NCBI RefSeq assembly: GCF_963678635.1
Contig: NC_087065.1
Location: 11,181,579 to 11,245,578 of the forward strand
Direction of reading: 5' to 3'
Source of the DNA: Symsagittifera roscoffensis
Lineage: Eukaryota > Xenacoelomorpha > Acoela > Convolutidae
DNA length: 64,000 nt
Shown: positions 63,587 to 64,000 of the stretch, one piece after another
Layout: each line of letters starts with the position of its first letter
How positions within the stretch are numbered: the first letter of the stretch is position 1
Translations under genes and position numbers: made by a program
Notes under the pieces: model-generated
What the model was told of the DNA's origin: nothing
What the model saw: only the letters and a program-made list of their open reading frames with translations
Databases searched by the model: none

Positions 63587-64000
63587 TTACGCTTTCCCGA
63601 AGCTTCCAGTAATGGTTCCATTTCCATCATCACTCGGTGGACTTCATCATTCTCGTCTACTGTATTGTAATCCGTAACGATTGATCCTCTCTGTTTCTGT
63701 CTCTCAAAGTCACTGAAGTTCCCACTCACGTATCCCATGAACTTCCTTCCCAGTATCGATTCCAACTCCTCCTTAGTTCTCTCTGGAACTGCTGAGAACA
63801 TCTTGCACAATAACTCATAAGATCTTTCTGACATTCTCGCTAATCTCATACACGTTGGCACTGAGAAGGCTTGATCCACGATCGTTCTCGTACTTTTTAC
63901 ATCCACAGCTACGAAATGCGCTGGGTATCTGCTCTTGCACATTGTAGCTAATGTAGATCCCACCAAATATCGCGCTCCCGATGGTCTGCGATAAGTTTCA
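63517..64000 (-). pseudogene. C accessory segment 5, C-terminal part (window edge)
   Basis: 63966-63517 matches the end of segment 5 in B. It passes through RTKEELESILGRKF without the TGA that B has, showing that segment 5 and the membrane segment belonged to one frame. The frame diverges near 63600, just before the membrane segment. It continues past the window. Confidence 0.65.

Larger units (their letters stand above)
58998..64000 (-). mobile_element. C: 3' part of another element, running off the window
   Basis: Accessory C-terminus, tail, a pol fragment between duplicated tail and UTR sequences, and the LTR at 58998-60229. Its 5' part lies beyond 64000. It shares with E1 the linker duplication bearing a TGA. 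Confidence 0.8.

Noticed and set aside
1-64000. tRNA, rRNA or host protein genes
   Set aside because: None seen on either strand; all supported coding sequence belongs to the retroelement family.

Overview
The window is a dense cluster of damaged copies of one large LTR retrotransposon family of the Ty3/gypsy type. No host gene, tRNA, rRNA or bacterial-type gene is visible. The Gag capsid with CCHC zinc knuckles, the retropepsin-like protease, the RT-RNase H-integrase order, the GPY/F module and the long AT-rich LTRs and leaders indicate a eukaryotic nuclear genome, most likely an invertebrate animal. The sequence does not let me name the species.

Layout. Element E1 lies on the + strand at 1-22086: a partial 5' LTR (1-671), a 3-kb leader, gag-protease, pol, a macrodomain-like pol C-terminus, a coiled-coil plus SGNH-hydrolase ORF, remnants of later ORFs, and a 3' LTR ending at 22086. 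A 4408-bp piece of its pol is duplicated in tandem (8163-12570 and 12571-16978). Element B lies on the - strand from about 46215 down to 22087 and meets E1 tail to tail at the LTRs. B keeps about 6 kb of extra coding sequence that E1 has lost, and about 4.95 kb of this is itself duplicated in tandem (24216-29164 and 29171-34097). Element A (- strand, 58997 down to about 46216) is fused to B's leader. A's 5' LTR (58998-60229) is also the 3' LTR of a further copy, C, which runs off the window at 64000.

Composite gene order (5' to 3'): LTR; long leader rich in a CCGGAGGGGT motif; Gag-protease ORF; stop; separate Pol ORF (RT, RNase H, acidic linker, integrase, GPY/F, acidic tail, macrodomain-like domain); about 400 bp with a good 3' splice site; ORF2 (coiled coil plus SGNH hydrolase); ORF3, a long accessory reading frame of roughly 1,900 codons ending in a predicted membrane segment and a tail; LTR. 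The intact element would be over 20 kb. Gag and Pol would give particles, reverse transcription and integration. The macrodomain, the esterase-like protein and the accessory polyprotein are cargo whose roles I can only infer: reversal of ADP-ribosylation, an esterase joined to a coiled coil as in some LINE ORF1 proteins, and a membrane-associated product.

Every copy is broken by stops, frameshifts, catalytic-residue losses and deletions. Comparing copies tells inherited lesions from private ones and shows repeated fusions and breakpoints at or near the CCGGAGGGG motif. All homology statements are by eye.
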